Part shown: piece by piece, positions 40,349-53,532 of the stretch | How positions within the stretch are numbered: the stretch's first letter is position 1 | How the letters are laid out: every line of letters begins with the position of its first letter | From: Prinia subflava | Lineage: Eukaryota > Chordata > Aves > Passeriformes > Cisticolidae | DNA: 64,000 bases | Assembly (NCBI RefSeq): GCF_021018805.1 | Contig: NC_086250.1 | Coordinates: forward strand, 65,669,322 to 65,733,321 | Direction of reading: 5' to 3' | Program-made: the position numbers and the translations under genes | Notes under the pieces: model-generated | Databases searched by the model: none | What the model saw: only the letters and a program-made list of their open reading frames with translations | Told to the model about the DNA's origin: nothing

Positions 40349-40434
40349 AGCTTTACAGCCCCTGGTGAGGCAGAGAACAGTGTTAATTTTACAGATGGGA
40401 AGGTAAGTCGTGAAGGATTCAGTTAACTGGTCCC
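40349..40434 (-). mobile_element. MIR-like tRNA-derived SINE remnant
   Basis: The + strand carries 'ctttacag', 'gtgaggcag', 'ttttacagatggga' and 'gttaactggtccca'. In order and spacing these parallel the reverse complement of the MIR core and 3' region (gaggtaggta, cattttacagatgaggaaac, gaggttaagtaacttgcccaa). MIR elements were active early in amniote evolution and survive as strongly diverged fragments in birds. The call rests on remembered consensus only; a RepeatMasker match would settle it. Confidence 0.6.
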
Positions 40435-43400
40435 ACCTACTGAAAAATAGGTATTTAGTCTAAACTGATCACTTACACTTCTCTAATCAATAGAAATAGG
40501 TTTTTCTTTCCAGTGGTAATCTTAAAAAATAATAAGAAGAATGATTTGAAAACAACCAAAAAGACATAAACAGGAAGAAGCCTAGTTTAAACAGGAAGAA
40601 TTTCCTTAAGGAAGTGACTCTGACATAGCACAGCTATCCTAGGATGAGGCCACTGTCCCCTGGAGCTCCCTGTCCATCTCCACTGATAATCTGAAGAGTT
40701 CTAGAAGACCAGTTTTCAGAAATTAATGTTAAAATTGAGAAATTAAGATAAAAACTGAATCTGCAAGGAACTTAGTTATTCTGTATTTGGTGATAAAATG
40801 CTCTGGATAACTGCATTTATTGGTACAATGATTAATTTCTAAGTGTGTGCCCATGATGTCATCTGTGGCAAGACTTTGGTTGATATTTGAGTTCTGTGTA
40901 CAGGGCTCCTCAAGATAAGTGCAAAAGCCACCTGAGATCACCAACCAAAACAGAGAGCAAGAGAGATTTAGAAAGAGACCACCAGAACCTCCTAAGGGGG
41001 CTCATATTCTGTGTTTATGATGAAGTTCATTATAATCTTTAGTCAGAGTTCAGTTTGGATTTGTCTCCTGGGGCTGGACACCCAAATCATCAGTTTCTTA
41101 AAGCACAATGTAATCTCTTCTACACATTATCTTCTTGTACAGATAATTCAGGGGGAAGTCAGAAAACCTGTGTTCAAAGCTCCTCTTCTCTCAAAAATTA
41201 TTAATTTCAAATCCATATCTCTCACTCCCCCAGATAAGAACTGGGAAACTGTTTCAGATGAAAATGTTGACTTTGTTCCCCTTGTTAGAAAAAGTCTCAT
41301 GATCCAGTGAACAAAAGTGACTGGTCAGTCACTGGGCAAAGTAGAAACCTGAACTTCCTTCCCTGCTCTCTGACTTACAGGCATTCCTGCTTCAGAAGCA
41401 GAAATAAAGTTTCCCTATTTCAGGTACCAGCTTGCTATTCTCTCCCATATTGTTCCATATCTAAGGTATCGTTAAACTTTCTGGGGTGGATTACAGGTCT
41501 CTGAGACACAAAATAAAGAACTATATACCTTAGAAAAAAACCAGAAAAATTTTAAATGTCATTAAAGTGTTTTCTCTGGGAATAATTTGCTGGCTCTCTC
41601 TCCTCTGCCCATAAACCTTTCCAACAGTGCTTGTAATTTTAATGCTCCAATATAGACAATAGCAACTTTTTCTTCTTCATCACATGTGCTTGCTAACTGG
41701 TGGCTGCAGGCAGATGTGCTCACCCCATCAACAAACCAGTGAAAACTGGCCTGGAGGTGATTGATAACCACAAACACCTGTATTTAAGCCAATAGTCATC
41801 TTAAGAATTATGGGAAGTAATGAAGAGGCAACAAATCATACCCCTTCTGCTGAACTCCTTGACAGTTTAATTCTCTGTGATATTTTAATCACAAGACTGG
41901 GTGAACCTGGCCAGACAAAGAAGAAGAGGGTCATCTTATATCAGTTGTATTCATCTATGACAGCAAAATTACGTGTTTCTTTTCACCTGTACTGGTATGG
42001 TAGTTTCCTAGTATTGCATTTGACTTGAAAAATAAGAAAGGAAAATCTAAAAAATCACACATGACAGGCTATGTGGACAAGTACACAACCATCAACAGCT
42101 GTGAATTCAGAGACAGTCAGTGGGGATAAGTTGACTATTCATAAAAATCCTAGGGTTAGTGCCCTATCACTCATGCCACATGTTTTAATAAGAAATAAAT
42201 TAGATTTTTATCTAATATTTTTCTACTCTATCATGCATAAATGTTACATATACAAAAGATAATGTAAGACTAACATTTAACAAAAGAAATTAAAATATAG
42301 GCAGTAAAGTGACTTTGTTCTATTTCTATTATTTAATGGTGGGAAGAACATGGCACATAAACAATCTCATTTGCACAGATGTATCAAACTTTGCTTACAG
42401 GACAGTTATGGAGTGGTGAAGGTTCTTTCATTGCAATTTGATACTGAAACAGCATTAGGAATGCAAGGACTTTCCAACTTAATAACTGGAAAATCTATGT
42501 GTTACTATGATCCATAATTAACAATGCAATCAGAGCTTTAAATTAAGGTATTCTATTTATAAGGCAAGTACATGAATGCCATAATACAAAGACCAGACAC
42601 TAAGATACAGTACAAACACTAAGGTTATTTGCCACTGGAAAAATTTCCCTAGGATTGTGGTAAAGTTACCAGAACATTAAATATAAGGTATGACAAGAAA
42701 AACGTGCTTGGGTTGGACATGGTGGACTTTGCAGGGCAATTTTTAAGTGAACAGTAGAACCACATGATCATAACTCCTCTTTCTGGTTATAGGTCCAGGA
42801 GCCAGTAGACAGCTGTCCTTGCTTGGCTGCTTTGAGATGAGGATGCTGCCTGCATTGCTTCCTGCAAATGGAATAGTTTTTTTGATTTTCATTTAAGTAA
42901 TTAGCTGGTTTGGATATCCTAACACGAAGAACTGAAGAGGGGTTTTACCACTGCCACACAGACTTTTAAGTAGACACTAAAGTAAGAACTAAAAAATCCA
43001 CGGTGTCACTACTGATTTGGTTTACAGTTGTATTAATTATTCTTTGTATAATTCATAAAGCACATTAGAATATTAAGTTAATGTAATGCTCTGCTTTCCT
43101 GATTAGAATATTTTGTCAATCTTTCCTTCATCTAGGTTTACAGAATCAGATATTCCAATCAGTGACATTTAAACATGACTAATTTCAACTTCAATGTGCA
43201 ATCAGTAGTTTTTCACAAGCAATCACACCAGCAGACTAAAGAGGTTGATTCTCTTTGGGAATTCATTTCCTTCTCCAGCATTTTCTGGGAAACAATCTGG
43301 TTTGAGGGTAAAGCAGTATTTTGAATAAAATGCAGTAGTCTTGCCCTCTGGTATTTAACTGGAGTGTTATAAAAACAGGTGCTAATGTCAAGCACATTAT

Positions 43401-44924
43401 GTACTCACTCCCCTGCAGTTGTTAAGGTGATAGATAGTGTGGCAGAAAGTACCTCCTGGCAGATGAAATTTCCTGAAATGTCCTTGTATTCCACTCCAGC
43501 TGTGTAAAAGTGGGGTCAACAGCCATGCCCTCTGGGCTGAGATGAGCAATTCAGTTATGAATTTCTCAGTTACAAAGCTTGGAGGCCAAAGAATGTGAGG
43601 AAGAGGATGGAATCCTGGCCCTGGAGGAGTCCAGGGGAGGGCTGCTAACAGCTTTAGGAAAGACTAGGATTTCCTTCAGAGTGTTTTAGTAATTGAAGTC
43701 AGGTAAGGGATTCTCAGAAAGACAGAAACTAAATGAACTCCTTTGTTGGTTACAGGGCAGTAGTGTTTCCACTGAAAACTATTCAAAATATTACTGCTGG
43801 AAAACCTTTGTCTTCTCCAAGTTTGTAACTTCTAAACCAGGAAATAACATGAACTAAACCATGATTTTGTTAAAAATCATTCTGGTTTCATCCACAAGAA
43901 ATAATGACTTTGATATTTCTGCTTTATGCAAATTGGCATTGGACATTCTGGGCAGAATAGGGACAGGTAAGGAAGGGCCCATGCTGAGAGCAGGAAACAC
44001 AGAGCAGCTTGTGAGCAGAATTGCTGGAACAGTTGCACGGGGCAAACAAGCTCTCAGATTGCAAGGTCGGTGCCAGGCTGCCTCTCATTCCACATGAAAG
44101 GTGACACAAGGTCACTCCTCTGTCTTCAGGCTGCTGCTCCTGGTGCAGGCTGCACTGCCACAGGAAGCACCAGTCCCTGCTCTCAGACACTGTTCTCAGG
44201 GATGCAGAGCTGGGGAGATCAGAGTCCACCTTTCTCCTGTTTCACCATTATAAACCATGGCTGGAGCAGAGGGCTTGCATTTTGGCACAACACAAACACC
44301 AATGGTGGAGTTTGTTCAGCTTTTCTGATCCTATTCTCTGGCCTTTCATCAATACTTGCGTCTAAAAAAAAGGAATATGGACAGAAGTGTGCCTCACATT
44401 CACAACAATAATTAAAATTATCCTGTATAAGAGAACCATGATGCTATTTCAGAGGATGCTTATAGTAATGAAAAAAAAAAAAAAAAAGGTCACCAGATAG
44501 GTTCTTTCCAATGCAAGGTGGCTGCCAAGAAGCTATTTCCTATAACTTTTTTTCTAGCAAGAATATTCATTCAACATTCAACATCCCAGCAACAGTTGGA
44601 GTTTTTGAAGTATCTGAGAAAGGAGAGGTGGGACAGAGGCATTCAGAGTTAGAACATACTCCTTTACAGAACTTGTTGGTGGCTAGAATATTCAGGATAT
44701 CAAAGCTCTCTCGCCTGAGCTTTAAATAAGAGTACTCATTTGAACTTTCACAGTTTATTTTTACTGAGCCAAAAGCTACAGTACTGCTCCATGAAACAGG
44801 GATTTGGGCTTAGTACTCCCAACCCTGACCCTGTGGCTTGCACATTTGTGTCATGGGAGGCTCTTCCTTTACAGGATCACATAACAATTTCACACGCCTG
44901 TTCCCTTTAGATCATTTGTAACTC
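40435..44924. other. Non-coding DNA
   Basis: Mostly AT-rich. At 43850-44420 it becomes richer in GC, with overlapping frames on both strands (+ 43861-44097, + 44070-44411, - 43924-44229); none shows a recognised domain. No repeat is identified other than the A17 run at 44471. Confidence 0.6.
44471..44487. repeat. Poly(A) run (17 A)
   Basis: Seventeen consecutive A between ordinary unique sequence. No gene-like sequence upstream was recognised. Confidence 0.95.
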
Positions 44925-45170
44925 TTTGGACCCCGGAGGTGCTGCTCACTGTTCTGCCAAGCCCCAAGTGCCAGCCAGCCCCAGGTGTGCCCCACCTGAG
45001 CAGCTGAGGCTGTTGCTGCCCTGCTGGCTGCTGCAGGGTGCTGGGATCCCCAGTGCAGGCAGCACAGGTCCTGCCCTGCACTCGGACACCCCGGCTTTCA
45101 GAGCCTTGGGCAGGTGCTGTGGTTATGGCCCGCGAGGCAATTGTGCCTCCCTGGCTAACAGATCATAAAA
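44925..45170. other. GC-rich patch in AT-rich background
   Basis: The sequence is rich in CTG/CAG and CCC (for example gctgaggctgttgctgccct, caccccggctttcagag, tggcccgcgaggcaattg). Open frames exist on both strands (+ 44926-45168, 80 codons; - 44890-45081, 63 codons) but are low in complexity (Ala/Pro/Gly/Leu) and match nothing recognised. A decayed exon, regulatory element or unrecognised repeat is possible. Confidence 0.4.
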
Positions 45171-45586
45171 TGGGAGGTTAATAAAGGGATAAGAGGTGTC
45201 GCAGTGGCAACAGCAGTGGGAGGGGGCTCCATGGGGGTCCAAGGTGTGACCATTGTTTAAAGGATATTAAGTGATTTGTGAGCCTTATTAAAAAGTAAGC
45301 ACTGTGTCTCAGCCTTTCTCTGCAGTTCTCTCTCACCTTTTCAATTGTCTTTCCCCACACTTCCCATGTAAAGAATTTTATGAATATTGTGACAGTTATA
45401 ATATTTTTCATAGGTATTTAAAGCAAAGACTTAGTTTATAAATTTATTTCTAGGTAATCTAGTAGGAAGCCTGAATGACCACTGTAATGTTGGGGTGTTT
45501 TCTCTCTTTCCTTCCTCTTCTTTCCTTCTTATTTATTTCAGAAATGAAAAGATTAAACATCATGTAATGAACCCTCATTCAGATTA

Positions 45587-45601
45587 GATGATAGATAGAT
45601 G

Positions 45602-45655
<54 letters not shown>

Positions 45656-45662
45656 CAGACAG
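45587..45662. repeat. (GATA)n microsatellite
   Basis: Thirteen uninterrupted GATA units lie at 45602-45653. They are preceded by imperfect units (GATG variants) and followed by two GACA units at 45654-45661. This is a typical slippage-prone tetranucleotide. A CT-rich stretch (45497-45525) lies just upstream. Confidence 0.95.
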
Positions 45663-45925
45663 AAAAATACAGTCAAACTATTTGAAAAAGTGAAATAACT
45701 CAGGAAAGCAAGCAAGCCAGAAAATACCACTTCATTTCACTAAAACTGAGTTTCAGCAGTCCCTTCCTGGGGTTCACTTAAAATCTATTTATGCTTAATA
45801 AATAGTTAACATCAATAACAGAAGCACTAAGAATTAATCTTAAGAGAAAATTAGATAGGAAGAAAAATGTGATTGTAATGTGGGACCAATGGCAGTAAAC
45901 TGTGCACTACTTAGTGAAGTAGATT

Positions 45926-45975
45926 AAGGGTCAGATTTTGAATTGGTGTAAACTTTCCTTATTTAATGGATTTTG
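45926..45975. mobile_element. Possible ancient MITE-like fragment
   Basis: 'agggtcagattttgaattgg' then 'tgtaaactttcc' and 'aatggattttg' follows the order of the recurring motif gggccagattctgatctcagttacactggtgtaaatc…aatgga. Short and diverged. Confidence 0.3.
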
Positions 45976-46744
45976 TCTCTGGCACTTTATTATCTCTGCT
46001 TTTGTCTTTGATTCACAATTGGATTTATGGTAAATTTAATCTCAGTTTTTCTTTGCCTCTGTTCCATGATTATTTGTAGCTGCTGAAATACTGCTAGTTC
46101 AGTTGGAAGCTATATATACCTAAAGCTTTGCTGTGTCCTGAGAAGTTTTGGAAAGCAAATGAATATAGCAGTATTTTATCAATTTTATAAAAGTAAATAA
46201 CTCATGTTAAGCATCAAATATCTTCTCCAAAAACGATTGAGTTTACTTTTTAATTTTTTTAAATGTACTCTATGGTGAACTACAGATATATCATATAAAG
46301 ATATACTACAGGCAGAATATTATTAAAAATATTTATTTTGCAGGTTTGAGCACTCAACTTCAGACTGGTACAAACTTAAAGGACAACTTTAAGACACTGG
46401 GACAGCAAAGGGATTAGATCTCATCTCCCTTTTGCTTTATAATTTAAAAGTCTTACCTTGCAAGTTTAAAGTCACAGGGAAACAATATACTCTTACTTGA
46501 ATTAATTTAAAATGCATATTTAAATATCTTACTCTGAGACTCAAACCAGGAAACTTTTCTTTAACCTGAATCAGCAGATACAGCTATAAACTATTAGCTG
46601 GAAATCAGTCTTTGAAGATCTTAGAGTGCCATTAATCCACATCTCCTAATTCACTGGACTCAAGAGCATAATTCAGTAACGTTCCAACTGACTCAGCAGT
46701 CCCCAGGAATGTGTCATCTATTTGACTTTCAATCTTCTCAAATG

Positions 46745-46759
46745 AAAAAAAAAAAAAAA
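46745..46759. repeat. Poly(A) run (15 A)
   Basis: Fifteen consecutive A in unique AT-rich sequence. Confidence 0.95.
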
Positions 46760-46839
46760 TAGGAAGATTTTTAGCTAAACATTTGATTTCAGTGCTGGCT
46801 GAAATACCTAGGCTCTCTGCCTTCTCTCCTGGATTGTAT

Positions 46840-47000
46840 TTAATTTAACAGAGGTGACATGTTTGGAGTATCAAGTGTATCCTGCACAAAATATATCAAT
46901 TACAGAAAGGGCCCGAAAGCCGGATCAAAAATGACCCCAGCTGACAGTCATTCCAGCTCCTTGGCTTTGACACAAGATTTTACATTGTTCAAGTACTGAA
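46840..47000. promoter_or_regulatory. Candidate conserved non-coding element
   Basis: A compact stretch of complex, non-repetitive sequence has CpGs in 'gggcccgaaagccggatcaa' and an AT-rich 'caaaatatatcaattacag' next to it. It lies between plain AT-rich DNA and a segment with small frames on both strands. No function can be assigned. Confidence 0.2.
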
Positions 47001-48157
47001 TATCAGCCCACAAAACCTGATGCTTCCCCTTTGGACTGTGCAGTAAACGAGTTCCGTCCTCCAACACATGTGCTCATGCAGTGTTTTGGTACTAAAGTGA
47101 GTGAGTAATGGAGTATGAGAGTATCCCAGACATAAATCAAAGCATGTGCCCTCTCTGTGATGTGCAGTTTTGCCCAGACTTGAATGAGCAGGAATTCCTG
47201 CTGGCAAGCATTCTGCATTTTCCAGACAGCACCGACTGCACATGGCATAGGTGGGTGCCATGGAGGGTATCATTTAACCCCACATGGGAATACTCCAGTG
47301 TGTAACACATCGTCTGTAACTTATCCCCCTTCAACAAAGTGCACTGCAATTTTAGAAGGCTTGTTCTAAATTACTGCTAGGATGTAAAGATAAACTTTGA
47401 GCCAGGGGATTATGGAGACACAGAGACCATGTTTTTCAGTTTTGACACTTTGCTATTCGGACAGGACACAAGAGATTATGGTCAAACCTGCTTGTTTTGC
47501 TTTCAGCAGAAATTGGGCTAGCCCTGTGCTGATTGCTCCTGAATATTGTGCCTCCTTTAATATCCACCTTCATGATGCTTAGTTCTGGAGGGCAAAGTTC
47601 TCCCATTTGTGTCATTCTTTTTTTCATTGCAGTGGAACCACATATACTTTTTACATGTTGATTAAAACCTAACTGGAGGGCTCGAGAAGAAATCTCATCT
47701 TTTCTTACTTTCCTGTTTTCTAGTGATGCCATGGAGGTTGTAATGAGATGAGGCAAATGCATTACACAATACAGAATAAAAGTCTTAAAAATAACTAAAT
47801 TTTCACATGTCACTTGCAGAAAAATAATGAGAAACACCTTTTGGAACTAGCTGAAAGGCTTTATGTTTTGGCATAATTTCTTTTACAGTGGAATTTGGAC
47901 TAACGTTTCAACAGTTCAGATAAATGCAGAATACTTTTTAGTTGCAAACCACACTGGATATCAGCAACATTGCCACTTTATGAAACAGCTAAGCAAGAAT
48001 AATCAAGTCCTGCCTATATTACTTGAAGTGACTATTCAGATTTATGATTGATTAGTCAAGTTTCAAGTGATCTGTATTTTAGTAAGAGTATCCATGGCAA
48101 CAGCAATATAAATTTACTCTTTTTCACCATAGTTTGATAGTCCAGCACTACAGTGAT

Positions 48158-48200
48158 CAGCTACACAAGAGGTAGGCATTATTATTTTCCTGAAGGAGCA
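48158..48200 (-). mobile_element. Possible short MIR-like fragment
   Basis: 'acaagaggtaggcattatta' followed by 'ttttcc' parallels the reverse complement of the MIR segment 'tatgaggtaggtactattattatcccc'. Only about 30 bp are alignable by eye, so this is weak. Confidence 0.3.
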
Positions 48201-51200
48201 GTTTTCTAGCAAAAACATTGATTAGATGAGCTTGAAAATTTCATAGGAACATGACAATTTTATCAGCAATATTTTTTTTGAGGATAACATCTGAACGCTT
48301 GCTTTATGTGGTTAAATAACCTTTAAAATACAATCTACCTAAAAACATTTTAATAAGGTCAGGACAGAAATATTTCAGCAGTTTGTTTGACATAAAGTTT
48401 CAGATTGTTTGATGTATTGATGTAACAATTCAGAGGAAAAACATCTGTCAAAATGTCAGAATTTCCTGTGGGTTGGGACACCTTTAGAGCCCACTCTTAG
48501 GAAAAGAATTTGCAGTAACTTGTAAAAATAAAGTGCAGTTTAGGAACACATCCTTCTGGATAAACTAATGAGCAGTCTTTTCAAAAGTGATGTTGGGACC
48601 TGAGAACCACGAACTGAATTGAATGGAAATAGATCACAATCATCCTCTCACTCCTTTGAAACTCTCAGTGACAAAGAACAAAGAAAGGAAGACCTTAGAG
48701 CAGGTTGTACCCTCAGCTACAACAGATTGCTGAATTTTTGGCCCTAGAATCATGAGGGGAAAAAAAATACCCATTTAATGTCCTGATTCCACCCAGTAAG
48801 TAGAACAACCTCATTGACTTTTAACATTTATTCTTCTTTCAAGTAGTGGAAACATGCATAATTTCACAGTGTCACAACATTAGTTAAAGGAATATGATTC
48901 AGAGCTTCAGCTTGAAGTGATTGGAAGTTAATCCTGAAATTACTCAAACAAAAGCATATCTTAGAGTAGTTGCAGGGATTTTTTTTTTCCAAGTATAATT
49001 GAAGAAACTAGTAAAAATTTAGATTAAAATGTTATTAGGCTATTTTCCTCCATGATATTATTTCTGCTTTGAGGCTAGATTTTTTGATGATATGTTTTGT
49101 TTATATTGTTTGCCTGCTTGTATTTTGATTTTGATTACATTTTTTTTTTAACAAAATGCTACAGGATATTTGCTTGAAACTACAGATTTGCTGTGTCTGG
49201 CAGTCAGATGTAGCAGCATTTAGAAATAGACTCTTTCTGGATCTTGAAAATGAGAGTATTGAGTAGTTCCAATCTGAATTCAATCCATAAGCCTCAGGGT
49301 ATAAATTGATCACCAGATGGGATAAGGAAGAAATATCCCCTGTTGTATAATATCACATGCACTAAATGGGTTTAACACCTTCTTCTGAAGTATTCTGAAT
49401 TGAGACAAGATGCTGGGTGAGATGGATTTTTGATCTATTCTGTTAAAACAGTTCCTCTGCTATTATATACCTCACCCCAATGACTCATTTCATGCTATGG
49501 AATCCAGCAGCTCTGACTTGGATGTCTTAAATAGACAACACAGAGAGCAGTGGAAAGGGATCAGGAAGCTTCCTTGCTTACTTGAAGTGGGAAATTGTAA
49601 CTTTATTTGATAATTTTAGAAACCATTAGGAACTTTATTAGCAGAACATTTAAACCCTCCAGCTAGTGTCAACAGAAGCAGCAGGTGCACAAGTCCTTTT
49701 GGAAATTCATCCTTGGTTTGCAGCATGAGCTAAATATACTGTGAGGTGTTTGTGTGGGGAGGAACATGAAGCAAAAATAAGGGGAAAAATTTAAAAATAT
49801 AGAAATGGAAAACTTGTATATACTCAAGGATGGGGTCCACATGGACATCACATGAGCATCTAAGAAATCAGAAAGGAGACCTTCTCAAGGATCTAAAAGT
49901 TTATATCCCTAATTGCAATTTGTACAAAGTTTGAGGACAAGGTTGATGGTATAGTCAATACTACCTGTAGCAGTCTCACACTCTATTTATCATTCCAATT
50001 GCTGTCTCTATAGTCTTGTTTTCTCCCTTCCTAATCTCTTGGCTTTCAATGCACTCCATGTTGAGCTATCCTGAGCATGTAGTTTGCTCCTGTTACATGT
50101 ACAGGGAATTCATTTTATTGCCTCTGATGGCATTAGAGTTTGAAGGAGCAATGAACTTAAGACATTCCCCAAGAGTTGGCAAAACATTCAGCCTCTGAAA
50201 CCTCCAGCTGATTACACAGTTTGCATACACAGATACACATTAATTTGTGTGGTAAGGCCAGGGAAGGGAATCAAGTGAACTCTGGAGATACAATCAACAG
50301 CTTGAGCAAAGCTTTTTACTCTGACCTCAAAAGTTTATCCTGTCCTGCAGAAGCAGTCTGAGGTTACTCTAATCCCACCCCTCCCTAAGCACGCTGTGGA
50401 ATGAGGGATAACTGCATAAGTAATTCATATGCAAAGTTTCATCAACAGTGTTTCAGTATCTGATTTGATAATTAATACTCCAACCATTTTTAACCTGAGC
50501 TAGATCTGCTTTCTCATTACCCTTAACCCTCAAGCAATGGCATGTCTCTGGGACTGTTTTATATTTATTCAAAAGCCAGAAGGAGGACTGATATCAGACA
50601 CAGGTAAATTGTACTGGATGAACTGTTCATTTTCTCCCTTCTGTTCCATTTCTCCCACTAGTTCTGACAGACAAATATGTTAGGAGCTGTTGAGGAACGT
50701 GTGATAGCAGGTTTTTGAATTAAGCAGAAGTAGCAAGTTCACATTTCAATTGTCAATAGAATGTGGATACTTAGAGGATTTACAAAAGGTGACTATTTAT
50801 TCATACTGTCCAGTTAACAACTGAGATTCTGAGGTTCTGTGGAAAGCAGCATCCAAAGCACAGATCTGTACATCCAGAAACTTCATCCAAGATTCCATTC
50901 ATATTGTGTTGACTGATAAGGAGCAGGACTGCAGAAATAGACACTTCTTGTGTTGGGGGATATCAGTGCTGGCAACTGTTTTGCTGGTGTTTCACAGCAG
51001 AACATCCTTGGCAGTTGGATCACATTTGGTGTTCTGTGCTGGAACAAAAACTGAGAGATTGTTTCTGATCTGACCAGCTGGAACTTGAGCAATTTTGTGC
51101 ATCCTGTTCAACAACACATTCAGTTTTCACAGAAGTAGGACACTGGTTTGTATTTCATTGTAAAAAGGAAAATCCTTTAAATGCAAATCTTATTAGCTGA

Positions 51201-52640
51201 GGAGAAGAAAAGTAGGAAAGAGGAGAAGCCTACTAACCTACTTTCTGTGGAATTGTTCAAGTAAAAAATTATTGTGGGAAAGACTTTCCAGATAAGACAG
51301 TTGTCCCTGTTTTTACACAGAGCCCTTGCATTCCCATTCACATCATGCTTTTCTCTGAATCCCTAAACAAAACAAATAATCATGCTTTAGTAAGCACCTG
51401 CTTGGCTTATTTGAAGAATCCTTCTGTGATAGCATTAAATCCTGACCTTTGGCTTTTCCTGTCTGATGCCAAAAAGATTATTTCTGCTGGTTCTCAGTTT
51501 GAAATCAGGGAGCAATTGGTTAAGCCTCTGATCCTTCCTGTTGTTATCTGCTGTTCTTATAGATGTCCATCATGGTTCTGTATTCAGATTTATAAAGACA
51601 GATTTGATATTCCAGTAACTATAGAAATATGCCTCAGTTTCAACATTAGCTCATCCACAATGTAGAAGAGCCATTATTATTTCCGCTATTTTCCCACAAA
51701 ACTGTTATATGGCAAAAAAAACATTCAGTCATTGAAGCCAGTCACAGACAAATTTGAAGCCTGCAGAGTTTATTTCACCTCCATAGAACAAACTCTGTTA
51801 ATGAAGATTCTGCTGTTGCTTGTCACACCTACATTCAGATAGAAAAAAATGGAAAATATTTTTCTAATTAGCGCATATTACAGATTTGTGCTGTCCTAAG
51901 CAATGAAAAAAAATAGTATTGAAAGTGAAGCATTAAAAACATAAAAGCATCAGTTCCAAAGAAAAACTTTAATGTTTTAAGTCCCTGAGACATTTGATTT
52001 CAGATGTATATGTTAACCAAAGTGAGATTTGTGTATGTTTTACCTTAGGTTAAAGCGCATGTCTTACCTTTTGTAAGTGTATGCCTTAGAGATTAAGCAT
52101 TCTTTATGAACTAATTGCTTTTATATTGAATTCACCATATTTTTTCAATCTTCTGTACCAAAAATGCTGACGAACTTTCTTCTAAAACAAAGTTCAAAAG
52201 TAACAACACAAGCAACTAGTAATTCTGGTTGCTAATAAAAATACAGCTTAGCAGGAACATGTGGTTTCTATGTAGGCAAAATTCTGTGCTACCCCACATC
52301 TGACAAAATAGGAGACCCAGACCAAAAACTTTGGCCCCCCAAAATGAGTAAACAGAGCTGTCATGGTCATGCTGCCAGAGCTGGCAACCTTGTGGCATCC
52401 TGGTGTCCCAGCAGGGACAGTGTGGATCACCAGCAGCTCTGGCATCCCCATTACATGCTCCAGTGATGGGTGATCCGTGCTCCAGTGATCACACATACCA
52501 GGGAGATTTCCATGAAAAGCTGCTCCTAGGAATGCTTGGGCACTTGTAGGAAATGGAAGCTAATAGGCTGAAGAGCTCAAACACACATCAAAGTCGAGAA
52601 GTTAATGCCTGGAATTAGTGACAACAATGGCAGTGTCTTT

Positions 52641-52669
52641 GGTGATTTCCATTAGGGGTGATTTCCATT
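52641..52669. repeat. Short direct repeat (16-bp period)
   Basis: 'ggtgatttccatt' occurs at 52641-52653 and 52657-52669. A small local duplication. Confidence 0.85.
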
Positions 52670-53532
52670 TGCTGTGCCATGTTCCAAGGCAGATCCATTG
52701 TGACAATTTCCTAATGCATTCATTCAGAGGAGCATAGGTTGCTGGTAATGTGACATTTTAATTTAAACTGTTCAATCAAATCACATTACATGTCATTTGT
52801 TGTTTGGTCACAGCATTGAGGTTGTTTCTACCATTGCTGATTTCCCCCAAGTGCAGGTCACAGCATTAACCAACATCAGAGCAGGAGCTCTATTTTACAT
52901 TAGCACTTTTTCTTCTTTAAAAAAAAGGATTTATGCCTTTGTTTTTATGCTAATGTTTTCTTCAGTATTATAGTTGCTTTCAAACCTTCATTGCTCTATC
53001 CTTCCTTTCAGGTAGGCAGATTTTCTATTCAGAGTTTGCATGTGATTATTGTGGTTAATCCTAGTGTCCACAAGTGTAAAGAGTTCCTTGCCTAATCAGA
53101 ATATTTTTAATTCTCAGTCAAGCCCACATTAACAGAAATAAGTGCAATTGCATTCAATATTCCATTGAACCTCTCCTCTGCAGGGCTGCTCCAGCACCAC
53201 AATGCCACTGTCTGCAGCCAGAACACCTTTGCTGTGTCCTTTGACTGGCTGGAGAACCAGAAACTTCTCTTATGAGTAGATGTTGATGCTGGTTTCAATC
53301 TCTTTCTCTAGTCCATCTTTTATTATCTTCTGCAACTACCTGGTGCCACTGATTCTCCATCCAGGGTTGTATGTTGACCTTTATCCTTTGGTTTTGTGGG
53401 TTTTGTTGGATATTTGTGGGTTTCTCCCTGCCCTTCTCCCTTTTCTCTGGCATGGAAACTGTAATTTATTTTTTTTTTTTCTAATGCATCGATTCAGCAC
53501 TCTGTGAATTCTACTTGCACAGTAGCTTCTGG

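Larger units (their letters stand above)
45663..46839. other. Non-coding AT-rich DNA
   Basis: Unique AT-rich sequence holding one MITE-like piece (45926-45975) and an A15 run (46745-46759). Nothing gene-like. Confidence 0.7.
47001..53532. other. Non-coding DNA
   Basis: A cluster of small overlapping frames on both strands lies at 46989-47840, the longest being 133 codons on the - strand (47436-47837), with no recognised product. A + frame of 106 codons at 51345-51665 is likewise unrecognised. The block at 52720-52900 is complex, non-repetitive sequence that could be conserved. 'tgctccagtgat' is repeated at 52455 and 52478. Confidence 0.6.

Noticed and set aside
45587..45662. CRISPR-like regular repeat
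   Set aside because: A 4-bp GATA microsatellite without unique spacers.
47436..47837. 133-codon minus-strand frame as a gene
   Set aside because: No recognised family, and several competing frames on both strands in the same interval suggest a stop-poor region only.
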